NCBI RefSeq assembly: GCF_001936575.1
Contig: NZ_MSMP01000002.1
Location: 1-64,000 of the forward strand
Direction of reading: 5' to 3'
Length of the DNA stretch: 64,000 bases
Source of the DNA: Tenacibaculum agarivorans
GTDB taxonomy: Bacteria; Bacteroidota; Bacteroidia; Flavobacteriales; Flavobacteriaceae
Part shown: positions 61,301 through 64,000 of the stretch, piece by piece
Numbering within the stretch: the first letter of the stretch is position 1
Layout: each line of letters opens with the position of its first letter
Notes under the pieces: model-generated
The model's input: only the letters and a program-made list of their open reading frames with translations
Database searches by the model: none
Told to the model about the DNA's origin: nothing
Program-made: the position numbers and the translations under genes

Positions 61301-63718
61301 AGTATAGATGTAACCATCACAGGAGGTACAACTCCATATACTTTTGTATGGAAGGATGCTAGTGGAGGAGTTATTGCGAATACTGAAGATATTTCAAATC
61401 TTACAGCAGGAACATATAGTGTAGAATTAGAGGATGCACAAGGATGTATACTTACGGATAGCTTTGTAATAAACCAACCAGATGTATTAACTATTTCAAT
61501 AAAAGAAATAGGAGCAATCCAATGTAATGGAGATAGTTCAGGAACTCTAGAGTTAGAAACTTCAGGAGGTATTGGCGGAAATACATATACTTGGTTTAAT
61601 GCGATTACCAATACACCAATAGGCGGAAATACAACAAGTATTTCTAATTTATCTGCTGGAGATTACTATGTAAAAGTGGTAGATGCAAATAATAATGAAG
61701 CTACAAGTACTACATACACAATAATCCAACCAACATTATTACAAGTTACAACTAGTAAAAAAGACTTGTCTTGTTTTGAAAGTGCAGACGGAACAATTAA
61801 CATCTCAGCTAGTCAAGGTACTCCAGGATATTTGTATAGATATCGAAAAGACGGAGGTAATTACGGTACTTGGATAGCGTTTAGTGGAACAACAAGTATT
61901 TCAGGGTTATCAATTGGAGATTATGAAGTACAAGTAAAAGATACAAACGATTGTTTATTAAAAGAATCAGGAACTGTAAAAACGATATCATATACACTTA
62001 TACAGCCTAATCTTTTAGAGGTAAGTGAAGTGATAACTGATGTAACAGGAAATGGATTAAATAATGGAAGTATTGATATTACAGTGGTGGGAGGAACAAC
62101 TCCATACACTTTTGTGTGGAAAGATATTTCAGGAGGAGTAGTTGCAAATACTGAAGACATTTCAAGCTTAGTAGCTGGAACATATACTTTGGACTTGGAA
62201 GATGCACAAGGTTGTACAGTAAATAAAACCTATACGGTAACAGAACCAGATGCTTTAAAAGTAACAACAACTCAACAAACTATAGTGTTATGTAAAGGAG
62301 ATACTACAGCAAGTATTTCGTCAATAGTTACAGGAGGTATAGCCCCTTATACCTATGAATGGTATATAAAAGGAAATGCCAATGTTCAATCCACAACCAA
62401 TTCGATAAGTAATATTGGTATTGGAATCTATTATGTAATTGTTACAGATGCTAAGAATAATGTAGTTCAAAGTGCTGATCTAGTGATTACCGAACCAGAT
62501 GTTTTAGAGGTAGACTTAGCGCCAGTAAGTGCAGGTTGTGGAACTGATAATGATTGGACAATCACAGCGAATGTGACAGGAGGTACACCACCATTCCGTT
62601 ATTTCTGGAATACAGGAGAAAGAACAGCAACAATTCAAAATAAATCATTAGGAACTTATTTTGTATTCATCACAGATGCTAATGGTTGTCAGGTAACAGA
62701 AAATGTAGTCCTTGAAAATAATTCACCATTAAGAGTGCAAGAAACTATCACAGATATTATATGTTTTGATGCATGCTCTGGAGGAATCGATTTAGCGATA
62801 GATGGAGGAGTAGCCCCTTACATTATTACATGGGATTCAGGTCAAACTACTTCATCACTTACAGGATTATGTAGCGGAGATTATACTGTTGAAGTAACCG
62901 ACTTAAGAGGATGTAGTATTATAAAAACATTCACTTTAAAAAATCCTCAAGAGTTTGTTTTTGAATTAGTGCCAGATGAAGTGACACTTTGTGCTGGAGA
63001 ATCTATTGAATATGACGTAACAATGAGTGGTATTGCTAATTACGATTGGACTTCAGACAATGGGTTCACAAGTAATGAAAGTATAGTAACTCTTGATGAA
63101 AGTGGAGCATATACATTAACAGTAACTACAGATAAAGGCTGTACAATAACAAAAACACTTACGGTAACTAAATCAGATGTAGAAATAGACGCACAATTGA
63201 TTTTAACTTCTCAAGCATTTGTAGGTGAAGATATTGCAATTATTAATGTATCTGATCCAATAAGTTCAACAGTAGAATGGGAAATACCATCTAATGTTAC
63301 AGTAATCCAAAAAGAAAATGAAGGATTAGTAGTACGATTCCCTGCGCCTGGAAACTATAATATTGGTCTAGTATCTATAGAAGGAAATTGTATTAAAAAG
63401 GATATAAAAACCGTAAATGTTTTAAAGGAAAGAGTATTACCGGATGTAGGAGATACAGAAGGTCCTTTTGTGAAGAAGTTTGAGGTGTATGCAAATCCAA
63501 ATAAAGGACAATTTAAAGCTGAAATAGAACTAGAAAAAGAAGCGCAAGTTTCGTTAAGATTGTTCGGCTTAGGAGCGAATACAATTAATGATGATAAAGT
63601 ACTTAAAGGTAATAAAGAGTACTTAGTAGATTATGATATGAAAGCACCAGCTGGTATTTATATCTTATTATTAGAAACAGCAAAAACTAAAAGAATTAGA
63701 AAAGTAGTCATAGAATAA
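55364..63718 (+). CDS. Giant SprB-repeat surface protein (about 2785 aa), T9SS type A sorting domain
   Basis: The signal peptide begins at MIQKIKLVIVSIVFFML and ends near LEAQ. Upstream in-frame ATGs at 55340 and 55268 are possible; the latter overlaps paralogue 2 and would give a very long n-region, so I prefer 55364. The body holds about 25-30 SprB repeats of ~80 residues, arranged partly in higher-order units of about 272 and 257 residues. The repeats share GGT-x-x-Y-x-Y-x-W openings and D-x-x-G-C endings. The last ~85 residues (FEVYANPNKGQF, IYILLLETAKTKRIRKVVI) are a T9SS type A sorting domain, unlike the type B domains of the adhesins at the left. It should be exported by T9SS and attached to the surface. 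Confidence 0.92.
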   Translation: MIQKIKLVIVSIVFFMLSTSLEAQITQGSDTNGKYYDVVIDGPDANLAVTIAKTGDIRENNATTGKVNIVPSGGTPPYKYFLYRSGSTTAVRSGEITASGGNKEEINLGHGTYYVDIYDAKYSGTPPAATFNSSNCNSKRSGNAILANPPKLEVQLSVSQIIKCNGDSGSIKVEARGGTQPTANSGEYLVELFVGSSSTPLKTTTMTFSATTYQNVIFTGISMATNLTETTYKVKVTDRYHDKEGTQKLLQSTVLTLPVANISNTPVTCFNGSDGTIKVTPVGGTKPYKVYLNGTLLMGTFDVSKTITSQKAGNYTIQVEDSRQCKTALVTGIKINQPMNDLKITKVDQQNTTSVGATDGFIEFKVEGGTVGTGYDYEFKGTASSAKNQTGKITSDGGTVKFENLPEDTYTFKVTDSKGCSKTPTSVDIDDPKLLVLQVVDENPTCFGRNGKITINVTGGFTNIYRYEWLKKQGASFVSQGIKTNSESVPDGDYRVKVSVISGSTVVEDKTTSTIEIRQPSQITVSAPTIQHVGCKRSNTGSITLGNVTGGTPLAGNRYNYSWSNGKTTKDITGLRSGDYEVTITDAVAGCSITRKYTVEEPVKALNVALVQALDPTIHSSDLNGITPDGRITVNVTEGWKNYTYKWTDASGKEVGTDKDLINVGPGIYTLEVTDSDGRGSACVDTSITEQLFEPEVLEITITTTPGGELFCNGDSDGSLQVNVKGGTNSYTYAWYEFESASRNFISGETNTTISKLDDGTYGVEVTMINRNGTEVKNYPKTDFSLKEPSKLAFDMANTKENDIKCFGEKGSIDIRVTGGVGDYVYFISKDSGAFNTVGIPFTATNTTSIPNLGEGTYRVRVQDKNTCDAKKTDGTIETLTFSLVEPTALKIDAANTKHEGVTGFGLANGKIDIVAEDGTAPYYYRYSKDNGTYTAWVSFNPSTTISNLDKGDYKVQIKDANDCVLKESGTQKTLEFKIEEPAELIVNFTTNPVFTRCNGETTIVNPDVKGGLLKSGEDYQYEWRNVTTGGVVSRLMSLTEIAGTYSLKVTDSYGNVSKTRDALGTIIPSEVVIRDNPKVVVKFTQVDVKCKGNNTGSITVTPEGGTGNYDYIWRHDSTLNTGSLTDLTAGKYYVKVTDKNGCFDAANQELEVEILEPTNPLTVDTAITSSTDATGFGEADAFIELSINGGTAPYFYRYKKDAGAYGVWTSFTSMATINTLTKGDYEVEIKDSNDCPLKIAGVAKALEFKIGEPDELLVSFSTNPVTTRCNGETVTIIPTVTGGLVKTGDTYKYEWKNIATGTVVSRLSTLTEVAGTYSLIVTDSNGNVSKSRDISGAIISSEVVIRDNPKVVVKFTQVDVKCKGESTGSIMITPEGGTGNYNYSWRHDASLNTGNLLGLAAGKYYVKVTDDNGCFDAVNQELEVEIIEPTTVISVNTASEVITNATGFGVSDGTITVLGQGGTPFVDASGNAYYEYSLRNKATGVEVSTSSTTTTLAGSETGIVYIMTITDANNCLVSKEYTIIQPSELLVELSVSSTVKCNGENGTLSSSVTGGFLNSGDAYDYKWYNVSDLSTVVGTNTTLTAKAGTYRLVVTDSNGNVSKSRDISGAIIPSEETLSENPVLEITYASTDITNVTCYNGSDASIDITVTGGTGTGTYVYEWSNGDRTEDISGLVAGDYTVTVTDNNGCKDQVTITITQPNEYKIETKVFKRPTGAGLSNGEIAIEVLGGTMPFTYKWTDETGAEVGDTASIQNITAGKYDLLVIDDRGCEVRADFNLGEPDPLLISIKEIGAIQCNGDAAGVLELETSGGVGGNIYTWYNATTNGVIGSTLRISNLLAGDYYVKVVDAENNETISATYTIVEPTLLAVTSSSKDLSCFESNNGEITLSASLATPPYYYRYQKDSGGYGAWIEFTSTTTINGLAIGNYQVQVKDDKDCFLKDASGFTQTLDFTVTQPDVLQLSDITKPATGFGLSNGSIDVTITGGTTPYTFVWKDASGGVIANTEDISNLTAGTYSVELEDAQGCILTDSFVINQPDVLTISIKEIGAIQCNGDSSGTLELETSGGIGGNTYTWFNAITNTPIGGNTTSISNLSAGDYYVKVVDANNNEATSTTYTIIQPTLLQVTTSKKDLSCFESADGTINISASQGTPGYLYRYRKDGGNYGTWIAFSGTTSISGLSIGDYEVQVKDTNDCLLKESGTVKTISYTLIQPNLLEVSEVITDVTGNGLNNGSIDITVVGGTTPYTFVWKDISGGVVANTEDISSLVAGTYTLDLEDAQGCTVNKTYTVTEPDALKVTTTQQTIVLCKGDTTASISSIVTGGIAPYTYEWYIKGNANVQSTTNSISNIGIGIYYVIVTDAKNNVVQSADLVITEPDVLEVDLAPVSAGCGTDNDWTITANVTGGTPPFRYFWNTGERTATIQNKSLGTYFVFITDANGCQVTENVVLENNSPLRVQETITDIICFDACSGGIDLAIDGGVAPYIITWDSGQTTSSLTGLCSGDYTVEVTDLRGCSIIKTFTLKNPQEFVFELVPDEVTLCAGESIEYDVTMSGIANYDWTSDNGFTSNESIVTLDESGAYTLTVTTDKGCTITKTLTVTKSDVEIDAQLILTSQAFVGEDIAIINVSDPISSTVEWEIPSNVTVIQKENEGLVVRFPAPGNYNIGLVSIEGNCIKKDIKTVNVLKERVLPDVGDTEGPFVKKFEVYANPNKGQFKAEIELEKEAQVSLRLFGLGANTINDDKVLKGNKEYLVDYDMKAPAGIYILLLETAKTKRIRKVVIE
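58030..59660 (+). repeat. Two-copy higher-order repeat, period ~816 bp
   Basis: Each unit encodes three SprB domains. The block 58595-58642 is identical over 48 nt to 59411-59458, silent positions included, exactly 816 nt apart. Confidence 0.85.
60470..62260 (+). repeat. Higher-order repeat, two full units and a partial third, period ~770 bp
   Basis: Units begin near 60470, 61239 and 62011 (recurring elements ISIKEIGAIQCNGD, KDLSCFES and TPYTFVWKD). The first two contain three domains; the third has only the first domain. Confidence 0.8.
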
Positions 63719-64000
63719 TGAAAAGAGTAATTTATTTTTTGTTCGCTGTAATGGTCTTATCCGCTTGTATTGATGAAGTGGCAATACCAGTAGAAGCTAA
63801 TTTTGATACTGAAATTGTAGACTCAGATCAGACAGTACCTGTAAGAGTTAGGATAAATAATAATACTGAAGGAGCAGATACATACAAATGGGAATTTGAA
63901 GGAGGGGATAGAACTACATCTAATGATAGGAACCCAGGGATTATTACTTATGAACAACCAGGAGAGTACACGATTAAATTAGAAGCTTCAAATAGAGATG
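63718..64000 (+). CDS. PKD-domain lipoprotein (3' end outside window)
   Basis: ATG at 63718 overlaps the stop of the giant gene by one base (TAATG), so it is translationally coupled. Signal with lipobox LSAC (Cys17), then a PKD domain starting near residue 28: VEANFDTEI, YKWEFEGGDRTTSN and YEQPGEYTIKLEASN are the usual strands. Only 94 codons are visible. It is probably the anchor or a partner of the giant protein at the outer membrane; its full length is unknown. Confidence 0.85.
   Translation, partial: MKRVIYFLFAVMVLSACIDEVAIPVEANFDTEIVDSDQTVPVRVRINNNTEGADTYKWEFEGGDRTTSNDRNPGIITYEQPGEYTIKLEASNRD

Noticed and set aside
1..64000. Horizontal transfer island or prophage
   Set aside because: No integrase, transposase, attachment-site repeats, tRNA junction or clear compositional break was seen; housekeeping genes are interspersed through the middle of the window.

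Overview
The window reads as an AT-rich chromosome segment from a gliding or surface-attaching marine member of the Flavobacteriaceae (Bacteroidota); I cannot fix the genus, although Tenacibaculum-like is a reasonable guess. The evidence is giant SprB-type repeat proteins with type IX secretion (T9SS) C-terminal signals, a PorP/SprF partner, Bacteroidota promoters of the form TTG-N19-TAnnTTTG, almost no Shine-Dalgarno sites, many lipoproteins, and housekeeping genes of Flavobacteriia type. I saw no tRNA, rRNA, CRISPR array, insertion sequence, phage or plasmid gene.

Layout. 1-15 kb: two homologous giant adhesins (the first cut by the left edge) flank one sprF-like gene; both end in a T9SS type B (gliding-motility-associated) domain. 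15-20 kb: a housekeeping run, rluF, tgt, lptG, an EamA transporter and accA. 20-23 kb: a two-component pair on the minus strand. 23-24.6 kb: a gene-poor stretch that holds several tiny transcription units, namely a 57-aa lipoprotein, two apparently related 38/39-aa mini-genes with their own promoters and terminators, a double palindromic operator, and a small plus-strand transcript. 24.6-33.2 kb: queE, a Rid-family lipoprotein, a HerA-like ATPase, a CBS/cysteine-synthase enzyme, lipA, and a unit of a Cys-rich small protein, an ECF sigma factor and an Nramp-related transporter. 33.3-38.5 kb: a 45-aa mini-gene, a tightly packed operon of four lipoproteins (sulfatase, YHYH, MORN-type, SCO) and two unknown secreted proteins. 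38.5-45.7 kb: murB, an aminotransferase, an aspartyl-protease/PDZ protein, DUF1573 and valS. 45.7-64 kb: one long operon behind a perfect-spacing promoter: a 1567-aa secreted protein of no family I recognise, a fibronectin-III protein, two tandem paralogues, a ~2785-aa SprB-repeat protein with a T9SS type A signal, and a PKD lipoprotein cut by the right edge.

How it fits together. The two ends of the window are dedicated to the cell surface: T9SS exports giant beta-sandwich repeat proteins that are then displayed or released. The left locus looks like a duplicated sprB/sprF gliding-adhesin locus. The right operon looks like a separately controlled multi-protein surface assembly, and it is the best candidate here for an undescribed system. 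The mini-gene cluster at 23.7-24.6 kb is the second best.
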